This document shows, piece by piece, positions 22,809 to 35,750 of a stretch of DNA of 64,000 bases. The stretch covers positions 1,872,001 through 1,936,000 of the forward strand of contig JANJXV010000161.1 in NCBI GenBank assembly GCA_024803745.1, written 5' to 3'. This DNA comes from Megascapheus bottae (Eukaryota; Chordata; Mammalia; Rodentia; Geomyidae). The notes beneath the pieces were generated by a model. That model saw nothing but the letters and a program-made list of their open reading frames with translations. It had not been told where the DNA came from and ran no database searches. The translations under genes were made by a program, and so were the position numbers. Each line of letters opens with the position of its first letter. The first letter of the stretch is position 1.

Positions 22809-25800
22809 ATGGTAGGAACTAATAAATATCTCTCAATCCTAACTCTCAATATCAATGGACTTAACTCTCCAATTAAACGGCATAGGTTGTCTAGTTGGAT
22901 CAAAAAGCAAGAGCCATCGTTCTGCTGACTTCGAGAGACACATCTTACCCAAAAACAATCATCTTTTGAAAGTGAGAGGTTGGAATAAACTCTATCAAGC
23001 TAACTGCCCCCATAAACAGGCTAGAGTTGCCATCCTCATATCAGATACAATAGACTTCAAACTAAAATTAGTAAGAAAAGACAAAGAAGGTTACTACATA
23101 CTACTAAAGGGATCTTTCCTCCCGGAAGACATAACAATCCTAAATATTTACACACCCAATCCCGGAGCTCCAAACTTCATCAAGCAAACTTTACTTACAC
23201 TGAAACCATACATAGATCGAAATACAGTGATTGTTGGTGAGTTTAACACACCACTCTCACCTATGGACAGATCAACAAGGCAAAAACTCAACAGAGAAAC
23301 CTTAGAACTGAACAACTATATAGACCAACTAGATCTAACAGACATCTGCAGAATATTCCACCCAGTAACACCACAATATACGTTTTTCTCAGCAGCACAT
23401 GGAACATTTTCCAAAATAGACCACATCTTAGGCCATAAAGCAAACCTGGACAGATTCAGAAACACTGAAATTATTCCATGCACACTCTCAGACCATAAAG
23501 GCATCAAATTGGAGCTGAACACACATCCCCACCAAAGAAAACCCTGTAACTCATGGAGACTGAACCACACATTGTTGAATCAAAAACAATGGGTAATCGA
23601 AGAGATCAGAACAGATATCCAACTGTTTATGAAATTTAACAATAAGGAGCACACAAATATCAACTCCTTAGGGACACAACAAAGGCAGTACTCAGAGGAA
23701 AATTTATAGCGCGGAGTGCCTACAACAGCAAGTTGGAAAAATGGCAAACCAACTAGTTAATGTCTCACCTTAACCTCCTGGAAAAAGAGCAACAAACCAA
23801 CCCTAAACCCATTAGGGTTTATTAAAATCAAAGCAGAATTAAATGATTTGGAATAAAAAAAATATAGAAAGAATCAACAAAACAAGGAGTTGGTTCTTGA
23901 ATTAACAAAATTGACAAGCCCTTAGCAAATCTTACCAAAAAAAGAAGAGAGCATATCGAAATAAACAAAATCGCAGATGAAAATGGTAATATCACGAGAG
24001 AAATTACCAAGATCCAGAATATCATGAGGGAATACTTCTCAAACCTTTACGCCAACCTATTTCAGAATCTAGAAGAAATGGATGAATTCCTAGACAATAT
24101 TAACATACACACACTGAACCAAGAAGAGCTAACCCAACTCAACAGGCCTATTTCAAGCTCTGAAATAGAAATGGAAATTAGACAACTTCCACTTAAAAAG
24201 AGCCCAGGGCCAGATGGATTCACAGCTGAATTCTATAAGGTCTTCAAAGCAGAGCTCACACCAATACTCCTCAAGCTCTTCAACGAAATTGAAAATGAAG
24301 GTTCTTTACCAAATTGATTCTGTGAAGCCAGCATATCCCTCATCCCCAAACCAGACAGAGATTCATCAAAGAAAGAGATCTATAGACCCATTTCTTTGAT
24401 GAACCTCGATGCAAAACTTCTGAACAAAATACTGGCCAACCGTCTACAACAACTCATCAAAAAAATATACGCTATGATCAAACTGGATTAATCACAGGGA
24501 GGCAAAGCTGGTTCAACATACACAAATCAATTAATATAATTCAACACATCAACAGGAGCAGGGATAAAATCACATGATTGTCTCAATAGATGCGGAAAAG
24601 GCATTTGACAAGATCCAAAACCCCTTTATGTTAAAAGATGTGGAGAAACTAGGAATCCATGGAACATTTCTCAATGTAATAAAGGCTGTGTATGAGAAAC
24701 CCACTGCTAGTATCATACTTAATGGTGAAAATCTAAAGCCATTCCCTCTAAAATCAGGAACGAGACAAGGATGCCCACTCTCTCCACTCCTTTTTAACAT
24801 AGTACTAGAATTCCTAGGCAGTGCAATAAGGCAAGAAGCAAGCATAAAGGGGATCCAAGTAGGGAAAGAGGAAATAAAACTATCCCTCTTTGCAGATGAC
24901 ATGATTCTGTATTTAAAGAATCCTATAGACTCTACTCCCAAGCTCCTTGAGCTGATTCAAAGCTTTGGAAGGGTAGCAGGCCATAAAATCAACCCTCACA
25001 AATCAATTGCCTTACTTTACGCCAACACTGAGAGGAACGAGGCAATAATCAGGAAAGAAAATCCTTTCACAATAGCCTCAAAGAAAATAAACTACCTAGC
25101 AATTAGCTTAACTAAGAATGTAAAGGACCGTTTAGATGAAAACTTTAAAACCCTAAAAAAGGAAATTAAAGCAGAACTAAGGAAATGGAAAAACCTCCCA
25201 TGCTCCTGGATTGGAAGAATCAACATTGTGAAAATGACAATCTTGCCAAGGGCTATCTACAAATTCAATGTAATACCCATCAACATCCCAATGTCATTCT
25301 TTAAAGACATAGAAGAGGCAATTCAAAATTTCATATGGAATAATAAAAGACCCCGTATAGCAAAAACACTTCTTAGCAGAAAGAACAGCGCTGGAGGAAT
25401 TTCAATTCCAAACGTAAGGCTCTATTACAGAGCTATAATTCTCAAAACAGCTTGGTACTGGCACAAGAACAGGCCTGAAGTCCAATGGAGTAGAACTGCG
25501 GACCCAGATATTAAACCACAGACCTATGGCCACCTAATCTTTGACCAGGGAGCCAAAAAAATAGAATGGAAGAAAGATAGCCTCTTCAACAAGTTGTGCT
25601 GGCAGAACTGGTTAAACACCTGCAGAAAACTAAAGTTGGATCCTTCTTTGTCCCCTTGCACTAGAATTAACTCCAAATGGATCAAAGACGTGGAGGTAAA
25701 AGCTGACACACTGAAAAGTTTACAGGAAGGAATAGGAGATACACTAGGCCTCCTTGGTACAGGTCCAAACTTTCTTAATAAGGACCAAGAATCACAACAA

Positions 25801-26637
25801 ATCAGAGAAAGGCTGGATAAGTGGGACTGCATTAAACTGCAGAGCTTTTGTATGGCAACGGATATAGCTAGTAAACTAATCAGGAAGCCTACAGAGTGGG
25901 AGAAGATCTTCACCACCCAAACAACGGAACAAGGCCTCATATCTAAAATATATCAACAACTCAAAAAATTGAATCACTCCAAAACTAACCTCCAAAGTAA
26001 CACCCATCCCATTACAAAATGGGCCAAAGACTTAAAGAGAGTCTTCTCTGAAGAAGAAACAAAAATGGCCTATAGACACATGAAGAAATGCTCAACATCT
26101 CTGGTCATAAAAGAAATGCAAATCAAAACAAGTCTAAGATTCCACCTAACTCCAGTTAGAATGGCCAGGATCAGGAAAACGAATGACAACAGATGCTGGA
26201 GGGGATGTGGTCAGGAGGGATCACTACTACACTGTTGGTGGGAGTGCAAACTCGTTCAACCACTATGGAAAGCAGTGCGGCAGTGCCTCAAAACGCTAAA
26301 CATACAACTCCCCTATGACCCAGCAATTCCACTACTTGGCATTTACCCAACAATCCAGAAACAAGGGCATACTAAACCCACTAGCACAACAATGTTCGTT
26401 GCAGCACTATTCACCATAGCAAAGATATGGAACCAACCCAGATGTCCCTCAGTTGATGAGTGGATCAACAACTTGTGGTATTTGTACATAATGGAATTCT
26501 ATGCTGCTGTCAGAAAGAATGACATCGCCCCATTTGTTAGGAAATGGAAAGACTTAGAACAAATCATATTAAGTGAAGTAAGCCAGACTCAAAGGATCTT
26601 AGGCTCAGTGGTTTCCCTCATTCGTCATAATCAGTAG
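22809..26637 (+). pseudogene. L1-ORF2: L1 ORF2 pseudogene with 687-codon open reverse transcriptase region (U3)
   Basis: Start 22809. The endonuclease frame is 22855 to 23709, full length (284 codons), with HPHQRK shared with U7 and the GEFN change. The linker is rearranged near 23816 and again near 23895 (TTCTTGAATTAAC). The reverse transcriptase N-terminal frame is 24024 to 24317 and ends in the shared stop. A seven-A run near 24460 shifts the frame. From 24574 to 26637 there is one uninterrupted frame of 687 codons: the [13 protein letters not shown] block, [18 protein letters not shown] at 24889 to 24900, the thumb, and the C-terminal Cys-rich CX3CX7HX4C motif. Several substitutions are private, including [36 protein letters not shown] and RILGSV. 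This copy therefore appears to drift freely despite staying open. Confidence 0.92.
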
Positions 26638-27052
26638 AAACCTTGGGCTCTACTAGCAGAGATTGGCAATAGAGCAAAAGGCCATATATAAGGCCATATA
26701 ATGTGAAGCTAAATGAAAGGACCTCCAGGATATTGACACAAAAGCCATATAATGAATGATTGTTGTCCTTAATGTACTATGTTGTCTCTCATCTCGCTTG
26801 CTGTCCCTTGGTTATCCCATATTGGTATAGTATCTCACTTTGTTATCTGATATATTGAATTTATTTGTATTTGGATATTTGAAATTTGATAGGGAAGGAG
26901 GGAAAACCAAGACGGGTGGGGGGTGTGGGGTTGGAGGGAAAAGGGTACCAAGACATGTGAAAGGGTATCAATGTATGTGAATTAATGCACCTTCTATCTG
27001 GCAAATATCATCTAACCCTTTTACTAATTACAATAAAAAAATGAAAAAAAAA

Positions 27053-27682
27053 GAAAGTTGTAGTGTGTGGGGAGGATGATGGGGTCAAATACATTTCTTC
27101 TTAGAACTTTACCTCATTTGGTTGCCCTGGATTTTCCTGGCCTTCTTCTTAGAGAAAGTTCTGTTATACTGGATTTGTGGCTTGGCAATGATCTAGCATG
27201 TACATCTTCGAGTAAGACATCCACAACTTCCATGCCTGAGACTCGAGTTTCCTGACCTTTGGCAACAGCACAGCAACATCTTTCTTCCTCCTGAGCCACA
27301 GGCCAAGTGAGCTGGCTTGAGCTGGTTGTTAGTTACAGTGGCTTGGTTACCAGGGTTCCATATTCTGTTCCATTGTGAGGGAGGCAGGGTCACCTTTCAG
27401 GGCCCAATGACCAAAGATCCTTGCTCACAAAAGACCTCACCAAAGACATACTGGAGGCTGAATCTCTCCTCCAGTCTCACAATATACATGTGGATGTAGT
27501 ATACAGCACACCTTATTTGTCCAATCCCTATGTCTTCCACTAGGCCCAACTACCAGTCTGGTCTCAGGCTCAAGGAGCCTTTCTTAGGTAAGATCCAAAC
27601 TTAAGGGTCAATATTGCCCTCATCCTTTACAAAACATTTGCTTTACAGTGCCTTCTCTGCCTGCATTTTGCCCCTTGGCGAA
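27053..27682. other. Unrecognised proximal spacer (U3)
   Basis: No gene or known repeat seen. It differs from its expected partner U7, which has lost two short pieces here. Confidence 0.7.
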
Positions 27683-27870
27683 TTTTTTTTTGTTTTTGCT
27701 AGTCTTGGGACTTGACCTCAGAGTGTGAACATTGTTCTTGGGCTTTCTTTAGGCTTTAGCTGTCCCACCGAGCCACAGCACCACTTGCAGCGTTTTCTAT
27801 GTATGTGGTAATGAGGAATCAAACCTGAGGCTTACTGCTTGGTAGCCAAGGACTCTCCCACTAGGTCAAA
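27683..27870 (-). mobile_element. Dimeric SINE, minus strand (U3)
   Basis: The TTTTTGCTAG version of the tail junction near 27693 is shared with U5 and U7, against TTTTTCCTAG elsewhere. Confidence 0.8.
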
Positions 27871-28080
27871 CACACAGGGCATCTTGCACATATTTTTGAC
27901 GTCAATCTACTAGGATATTATTAGGTTTCTGTATCCTAATCAATTTTTTCCTGATGATTAGCTTTGCTGTCATGTGTAAAAAATGCAAGAGGGAAAAACA
28001 CAGAAGAATTAGTGAAATTAAAAAAAAAGCATTAGACACAGTTAAGTGTTCATTCTTTGTAGGAGAAAGGATATTTGGAT

Positions 28081-28082
<2 letters not shown>

Positions 28083-28111
<29 letters not shown>

Positions 28112-28112
28112 C
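28083..28112 (+). repeat. GAT microsatellite, intermediate allele (U3)
   Basis: Nine GAT plus GAC, one repeat shorter than U7, its higher-order partner. Confidence 0.95.
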
Positions 28113-28130
28113 TTTATAATTACTATGTCA

Positions 28131-28338
28131 GGGTTGAGAGTTTGGCATAGTGGTAGAGTGCTTGCCTAGCATCCATGAAGATCTGGGTTTGATTGCTCAG
28201 TACCACATAGATAGAAAATCTAGATGTGGCACTGTGGCTCAAGTGGCAGAGGGCTAGACTTGAGAAAACCCGAGGACAGTGCTCAGGCCCTGAATTCAAG
28301 CCCCAAGACTGGCAGAAAGATAAAAGAAAATGAAAATG
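28131..28338 (+). mobile_element. Dimeric SINE, plus strand (U3)
   Basis: Same insertion as in other units, with a private G in the A-rich tail (AAAATGAAAATGC near 28326). Confidence 0.85.
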
Positions 28339-29000
28339 CTTTTTGCGAGCTAATTCACTCACAGCATATGCTTCTGAAATCTTCGCTTCTGCATCTTGTG
28401 AAATACCCCTTTCCCTCAACGTAGACAAGAAAAACAGATCCATCCCATTGTCCACTGTGAGGCCACTGGTTGGGCTAAGAGCTAGTCGTGCAGCAACACA
28501 TAAGTTTTATTCTAATACTTTGCAAACTTTGTACTCAAATATGCTACCTACTTACCAACTTATGTCAGTTATCCTTATGCTATAACTTTTCTTCATTACT
28601 ACAATATTCTTACACTCCTACGTTAATCCTCTTGCACCTCCCCTGACCTCTCTCATTCTTTTTTTTCTATCTCTGGACCTCTGCTCGTCTTTCAACCCTT
28701 ATACTGCACGGATCTATACTTGATGGCTGTTGAGCAATATTGTATATGTAGGTGGTTAATTATTCTCTAGGCTCAGAGGGACTTAAAGACAATAGAGATT
28801 GGATTGAGAGGCTTATTGTTTTGGGTATAAATCGCTTATCAGTGGTTGTATTAGGCTGGTCTGTAAGTGCACAAAAAGAAAGAGTGATAATACCAATCAA
28901 AACTTGTGAACATCTAGTGTCTGCCAGCTACAGAGGTCTAGGTTGGTTATATCTGAAAAACTATAATCGTATTTAGTAGTAATCTTGCTCCCATTTTCAA
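28339..29000. other. Unrecognised pre-L1 region (U3 to U4)
   Basis: No gene or known repeat recognised. Private differences include CAGCTACAG near 28924 in place of CAGCGACAG. Confidence 0.65.
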
Positions 29001-30174
29001 ATGGGCAGAACAAGAAACTCAAGAAAAATGTCAAATCAAGAAACAACATCCCCCACCCAATGTAAACAGACAATGGAACAGTCACTGGCAAACCTAGGGG
29101 AGAGTCTTCCAATTGCTACACAAATGCAATTGATAAACATCATTAATGAAAAATGTGAAAATATAAAGAAAGAGATAATGGAGGAAGCCATACCTGAACA
29201 AGAGGAAAGCAAAAACAAGGTGATAAGTGAAAAAGAAGAAGCCATAAAGGAGGCCATAATAAAGGTTTTTCAAAGAAAGATGGATGAATTCAAAGAATCC
29301 ACAAATAAAAACGTGACCAAACTCCAGCAAATGTCCAAAGAAAATAAAGCTACTGAGCTAACCACTCAAATGGAAATCAAGGAGATAAAGAAATCCATAC
29401 ATGATCTAAAACAAGGGATGCAAGGCATCAAAAGTGAGCAATTAGAAGCAAGGGAGATGAAAAATAAAGTAGATAGCTTTGATAGCAGGTTAGACATTGC
29501 AGAGGAGAGAATTTCCTTGGCTGAAGATAATTTAGGTATTATAAAGAACAGAAAATGAGTCAATCCAAATCTAGGAAATATGAGAGAGCGCTTCAGGAGG
29601 TCCAAGATACAATTAGGAAGCCTAATTTAAGGCTAGTTGGTATTGAGGAGGGCGTGGAGAAAGAGGTCAATGGTATTGGAAATATACTTCAGGGAATCAT
29701 CTCAGAGAATTTCCCAAATATCCAGAAGGGCTGGCCCATCCAGATACGAGAAGCTTTTAGAACCCCAAACAGACCTGACCAGACAAGAACATCCCACCGC
29801 CACATTGTGATCCGAACTGGATCAATAGAAACGAAAGGAAAGATCCTAAAGGTAGCCAGGGAAAAGGGATCAGTAACCTACAAAAGCAAACCAATCAGAA
29901 TAAGCCCAGATTTCTCAGCAGAGACCATGCAAGCACGAAGTGACTGGAAGCATATATGTCATGCCCTTAAATCAAACCAAGAATACTGTAGCCAGCTAAG
30001 CTCTCATTCATAACTGAGGGAACAATAAAATCATTCCATTCCAGGGAAAAGCTGCAACAATATGTCGAAACAAAACCAACACTACAGAGAATTCTCAAAG
30101 ATGCTCTATACAAAGAAAACCAAAATAAATGCAATATAGGGAAAGAAATGGCACCTAAACAGCATACCATCTAA
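29001..30174 (+). pseudogene. L1-ORF1: L1 ORF1 pseudogene with private 10-base deletion (U4)
   Basis: Coiled-coil frame 29001 to 29558, with private Gly in LANLGE, Met in TTQMEI and Leu in ERISLAE. The RNA-binding frame starts at 29555. A 10-base deletion near 29976, removing the NNYQ part of the sequence before the usual TAG, shifts the frame. This copy alone therefore reads past the common stop, in the wrong frame, to 30013 (152 codons). The original tail frame still closes at 30172 to 30174. Other private changes are GWPIQIR, TRTSH, LKVARE and KSKPIRIS, making this the most altered ORF1 in the window. Confidence 0.92.
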
Positions 30175-30222
30175 GGACCACAAGAACTGTCAAGACACAG
30201 GCCCTACTAAAAGCTTTTAAAA

Positions 30223-33200
30223 ATGCTAGGAACTAATAAATATCTCTCAATCCTAACTCTCAATATCAATGGACTTTACTCTCCAATTAAACGGCATAGG
30301 TTGTCTAGTTGGATCAAAAAGCAAGAGCCATCGTTCTGCTGACTTCGAGAGACACATCTTACCCAAAAACAATCATCTTTTGAAAGTGAGAGGTTGGAAT
30401 AAACTCTATCAAGCTAACTGCCCCCATAAACAGGCTAGAGTTGCCATCCTCATATCAGATACAATAGACTTCAAACTAAAATTAATAAGAAAAGACAAAG
30501 AAGGTTACTACATACTACTAAAGGGATCTTTCCTCCCGGAAGACATAACAATCCTAAATATTTACACACCCAATCCCGGAGCTCCAAACTTCATCAAGCA
30601 AACTTTACTTACACTGAAACCATACATAGATCGAAATACAGTGATTGTTGGTGAGTTTAACACACCACTCTCACCTATGGACAGATCAACAAGGCAAAAA
30701 CTCAACAGAGAAACCTTAGAACTGAACAACTATATAGACCAACTAGATCTAACAGACATCTGCAGAATATTCCACCGAGTAACACCACAATATACGTTTT
30801 TCTCAGCAGCACATTTAACATTTTCCAAAATAGACCACATCTTAGGCCATAAAGCAAACCTGGACAGATTCAGAAACACTGAAATTATTCCATGCACACT
30901 CTCAGACCATAAAGGCATCAAATTGGAGCTGAACACACATCTCCACCAAAGAAAACCCTGTAACTCATGGAGACTGAACCACACATTGTTGAATCAAAAA
31001 CAATGGGTAATCGAAGAGATCAGAACAGATATCCAACTGTTTATGAAATTTAACAATAAGGAGCACACAAATATCAACTCCTTAGGGACACAACAAAGGC
31101 AGTACTCAGAGGAAAATTTATAGCGCGGAGTGCCTACAACAGCAAGTTGGAAAAATGGCAAACCAACTAGTTAATGTCTCACCTTAACCTCCTGGAAAAA
31201 GAGCAACAAACCAACTCTAAACCCATTAGGAGAAAGCAAATTTTTAAAATCAAAGCAGAATTAAATGATTTGGAATAAAAAAAACTATAGAAAGAATCAA
31301 CAAAACAAGGAGTTGGTTCTTTGAAATAATTAACAAAATTGACAAGCCCTTAGCAAATCTTACCAAAAAAAGAAGAGAGCATATCGAAATAAACAAAATC
31401 GCAGATGAAAATGGTAATATCACGACAGAAATTACCAAGATCCAGAATATCATGAGGGAATACTTCTCAAACCTTTACGCCAACAAATTTGAGAATCTAG
31501 AAGAAATGGATGAATTCCTAGACAATATTAACATACACACACTGAACCAAGAAGAGCTAACCCAACTCAACAGGCCTATTTCAAGCTCTGAAATAGAAAT
31601 GGAAATTAGACAACTTCCACTTAAAAAGAGCCCAGGGCCAGATGGATTCACAGCTGAATTCTATAAGGTCTTCAAAGCAGAGCTCACACCAATACTCCTC
31701 AAGCTCTTCAACGAAATTGAAAATGAAGGTTCTTTACTAAACTGATTCTGTGAAGCCAGCATATCCCTCATCCCCAAACCAGACAGAGATTCGTCAAAGA
31801 AAGAGATCTATAGACCCATTTCTTTGATGAACCTCGATGCAAAACTTCTGAACAAAATACTGGCCAACCGTCTACAACAACTCATCAAAAAAAAATATAC
31901 ACTATGATCAAACTGGATTCATCACAGGGAGGCAAAGCTGGTTCAACATACACAAATCAATTAATATAATTCAACACATCAACAGGAGCAGGGATAAAAT
32001 CACATGATTGTCTCAATAGATGCGGAAAAGGCATTTGACAAGATCCAAAACCACTTTATGTTAAAAGATGTGGAGAAACTAGGAATCCATGGAACATTTC
32101 TCAATGTAATAAAGGCTGTGTATGAGAAACCCACTGCTAGTATTATACTTAATGGTGAAAATCTAAAGCCATTCCCTCTAAAATCAGGAACGAGACAAGG
32201 ATGCCCACTCTCTCCACTCCTTTTTAACATAGTACTAGAATTCCTAGGCAGTGCAATAAGGCAAGAAGCAAGCATAAAGGGGATCCAAGTAGGGAAAGAG
32301 GAAATAAAACTATCCCTCTTTGCAGATGACATGATTCTGTATTTAAAGAATCCTATAGACTCTACTCCCAAGCTCCTGGAGCTGATTCAAAGCTTTGGAA
32401 GGGTAGCAGGCCATAAAATCAACCCTCACAAATCAACTGCCTTACTTTACGCCAACACTGAGAGGAACGAGGCAATAATCAGGAAAGAAAATCCTTTCAC
32501 AATAGCCTCAAAGAAAATAAAGTACCTAGCAATTAGCTTAACTAAGAATGTAAAGGACCGTTTAGATGAAAACTTTAAAACCCTAAAAAAGGAAATTAAA
32601 GCAGAACTAAGGAAATGGAAAAACCTCCCGTGCTCCTGGATTGGAAGAATCAACATTGTGAAAATGACAATCTTGCCAAGGGCAATCTACAAATTCAATG
32701 TAATACCCATCAACATCCCAATGTCATTCTTTAAAGACATAGAAGAGGCAATTCAAAATTTCATATGGAATAATAAAAAACCCCGTATAGCAAAAACACT
32801 TCTTAGCGGAAAGAACAGCGCTGGAGGAATTTCAATTCCAAACTTAAGGCTCTATTACAGAGCTATAATTCTCAAAACAGCTTGGTACTGGCACAAGAAC
32901 AGGCCTGAAGTCCAATGGAGTAGAACTGCGGACCCAGATATTAAACCACAGACCTAGGGCCACCTAATCTTTGACCAGGGAGCCAAAAAAATAGAATGGA
33001 AGAAAGATAGCCTCTTCAACAAGTTGTGCTGGCAGAACTGGTTAAACACCTGCAGAAAACTAAAGTTGGATCCTTCTTTGTCCCCTTGCACTAGAATTAA
33101 CTCCAAATGGATCAAAGACGTGGAGGTAAAAGCTGACACACTGAAAAGTTTACAGGAAGGAATAGGAGATACACTAGGCCTCCTCGGTAAGGTCGAAACT

Positions 33201-34066
33201 TTCTTAATAAGGACCAAGAATCACAACAAATCAGAGAAAGGCTGGATAAGTGGGACTGCATTAAACTGCAGAGCTTTTGTATGGCAACGGATATAGCTAG
33301 TAAACTAATCAGGAAGCCTACAGAGTGGGAGAAGATCTTCACCACCCAAACAACGGAACAAGGCCTCATATCTAAAATATATCAACAACTCAAAAAATTG
33401 AATCACTCCAAAACTAACCTCCAAAGTAACACCCATGCCATTACAAAATGGGCCAAAGACTTAAAGAGAGTCTTCTCTGAAGAAGAAACAAAAATGGCCT
33501 ATAGACACATGAAGAAATGCTCAACATCTCTGGTCATAAAAGAAATGCAAATCAAAACAAGTCTAAGATTCCACCTAACTCCAGTTAGAATGGCCAGGAT
33601 CAGGAAAACGAATGACAACAGATGCTGGAGGGGATGTGGTCAGGAGGGATCACTACTACACTGTTGGTGGGAGTGCAAACTCGTTCAACCACTATGGAAA
33701 GCAGTGCGGCAGTGCCTCAAAACGCTAAACATACAACTCCCCTATGACCCAGCAATTCCAGTACTTGGCATTTACCCAACAATCCAGAAACAAGGGCATA
33801 CTAAACCCACTAGCACAACAATGTTCATTGCAGCACTATTCACCATAGCAAAGATATGGAACCAACCCAGATGTCCCTCAGTTGATGAGTGGATCAACAA
33901 GTTGTGGTATTTGTACACAATGGAATTCTATGCTGCTGTCAGAAAGAATGACATCGCCCCATTTGTTAGGAAATGGAAAGACTTAGAACAAATCATATTA
34001 AGTGAAGTAAGCCAGACTCAAAGGAACTTAGGCTCAGTGGTTTCCCTCATTCGTCATAATCAGTAG
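30223..34066 (+). pseudogene. L1-ORF2: L1 ORF2 pseudogene with extra nonsense codon (U4)
   Basis: The start ATG at 30223 is followed by CTA, not GTA (Val2 to Leu). The endonuclease frame 30269 to 31123 has a private MDF start, FHRV for FHPV and AHLTF for AHGTF near 30815, plus the shared GEFN. The reverse transcriptase N-terminal frame is 31452 to 31745, followed by the shared TGA and a nine-A run near 31888. The core frame 32004 to 32957 (FADD at 32319 to 32330) ends at a private TAG, where CTATGG became CTAGGG at about 32955. Open sequence resumes in the same frame until the GGTAAGG frameshift near 33187. The C-terminal frame 33281 to 34066 keeps all four Cys/His positions. Confidence 0.92.
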
Positions 34067-34481
34067 AAACCTTGGGCTCTCCTAGCAGAGATTGTCAATA
34101 GAGCAAAAGGCCATATATAAGGCCATATAATGTGAAGCTAATTGAAAGGACCTCCAGGATATTGACACAAAAGCCATATAATGAATGATTGTTGTCCTTA
34201 ATGTACTATGTTGTCTCTCATCTCGCTTGCTGTCCCTTGGTTATCCCATATTGGTATAGTATCTCACTTTGTTATCTGATATATTGAATTTATTTGTATT
34301 TGGATATTTGAAATTTGATAGGGAAGGGGGGAAAACCAAGACGGGTGGGGGGTGTGCGGTTGGAGGGAAATGGGTACCAAGACATGTGAAAGGGTATCAA
34401 TGTATGTGAATTAATGCACCTTCTATCTGGCAAATATCATCTAACCCTTTTACTAATTACAATAAAAAAATGAAAAAAAAA

Positions 34482-35111
34482 GAAAGTTGTAGTGTGTGGG
34501 GAGGATGATGGGGTCAAATACATTTCTTCTTAGAAATTTACCTCATCTGGTTGCCCTGGATTTTCCTGGCCTTCTTCTTAGAGAAAGTTCTGTTATACTG
34601 GATTTGTGGCTTGGCAATGATCTAGCATGTACATCTTCGAGTAAGACATCCACAACTTCCATGCCTGAGACTCGAGTTTCCTGACCTTTGGCAACAGCAC
34701 AGCAACATCTTTCTTCCTGCTGAGCCACAGGCCAAGTGAGCTGGCTTGAGCTGGTTGTTAGTTACAGTGGCTTGGTTACCAGGGTTCCATATTCTGTTCC
34801 ATTGTGAGGGAGGCAGGGTCACCTTTCAGGGCCCAATGACCAAAGATCCTTGCTCACAAAAGACCTCACCAAAGACATACTGGAGGCTGAATCTCTCCTC
34901 CAATCTCACAATATACATGTGGATGTAGTATACAGCACACCTTATTTGTCCAATCCCAATGTCTTCCACTAGGCCCAACTACCAGTCTGGTCTCAGGCTC
35001 AAGTAGCCTTTCTTAGGTAAGATCCAAACTTAAGGGTCAATATTGCCCTCATCCTTTACAAAACATTTGCTTCACAGTGCCTTCTCTGCCTGCATTTTGC
35101 CCCTTGTCGAA
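34482..35111. other. Unrecognised proximal spacer (U4)
   Basis: No gene or known repeat seen. Private changes include TTCCTGCTGAGCC near 34717 and AAGTAGCC near 35003. Confidence 0.7.
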
Positions 35112-35297
35112 TTTTTTTGTTTTTCCTAGTCTTGGGACTTGACCTCAGAGTGTGAACATTGTTCTTGGGCTTTCTTTAGGCTTTAGCTGTCCCACCGAGC
35201 CACAGCACCACTTGCAGCGTTTTCTATGTATGTGGTAATGAGGAATCAAACCTGAGGCTTACTGCTTGGTAGCCAAGGACTCTCCCACTAGGTCAAA
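35112..35297 (-). mobile_element. Dimeric SINE, minus strand (U4)
   Basis: The complementary tail has seven T, the shortest run among the copies. Confidence 0.8.
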
Positions 35298-35508
35298 CAC
35301 ACAGGGCATCTTGCACATATTTTTGACGTCAATCTACTAGGATATTATTAGGTTTCTGTATCCTAATCAATTTTTTCCTGATGATTAGCTTTGCTGTCAT
35401 GTGTAAAAAATGCAAGAGGGAAAAACACAGAAGAATTAGTGAAATTAAAAAAAAGCATTAGACACAGTTAAGTGTTCATTCTTTGTAGGAGAAAGGATAT
35501 TTGGATAT

Positions 35509-35526
35509 GATGATGATGATGATGAC
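35509..35526 (+). repeat. GAT microsatellite, short allele (U4)
   Basis: Five GAT plus GAC, as in U0, but followed by TTTATAA where U0 has TTAATAA. Confidence 0.95.
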
Positions 35527-35544
35527 TTTATAATTACTATGTCA

Positions 35545-35750
35545 GGGTTGAGAGTTTGGCATAGTGGTAGAGTGCTTGCCTAGCATCCATGAAGATCTGG
35601 GTTTGATTGCTCAGTACCACATAGATAGAAAATCTAGATGTGGCACTGTGGCTCAAGTGGCAGAGGGCTAGACTTGAGAAAACCCGAGGACAGTGCTCAG
35701 GCCCTGAATTCATGCCCCAAGACTGGCAGAATGATAAAAGAAAATAAAAA
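35545..35750 (+). mobile_element. Dimeric SINE, plus strand (U4)
   Basis: Same insertion as in other units. Private changes CATGCCCC near 35711 and AGAATGATAAAAG near 35728. Confidence 0.85.

Larger units (their letters stand above)
21577..27052 (+). mobile_element. LINE-1 copy in U3
   Basis: ORF1 start to A-rich tail, 3' UTR from 26638. Pairs with U7. From ORF1 start to ORF2 stop the offset is exactly 29706 with no net indel. Shared marks include the segment GGGTTTATTAAAA near 23816, which replaces a longer AGGAGAAAGC version, the [11 protein letters not shown] change and a TTC to TTA change near 24489. Confidence 0.95.
29001..34481 (+). mobile_element. LINE-1 copy in U4
   Basis: ORF1 start to A-rich tail, 3' UTR from 34067. 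The ORF2 5' part matches U0 at an offset of 29689, and ORF1 resembles U8 (shared VGIEEGV and GIGN). The body has the U0/U1/U4 frameshift near 33187 but not the U0/U1 variant near 33068. This copy therefore preserves an intermediate state of that lineage. Confidence 0.95.
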
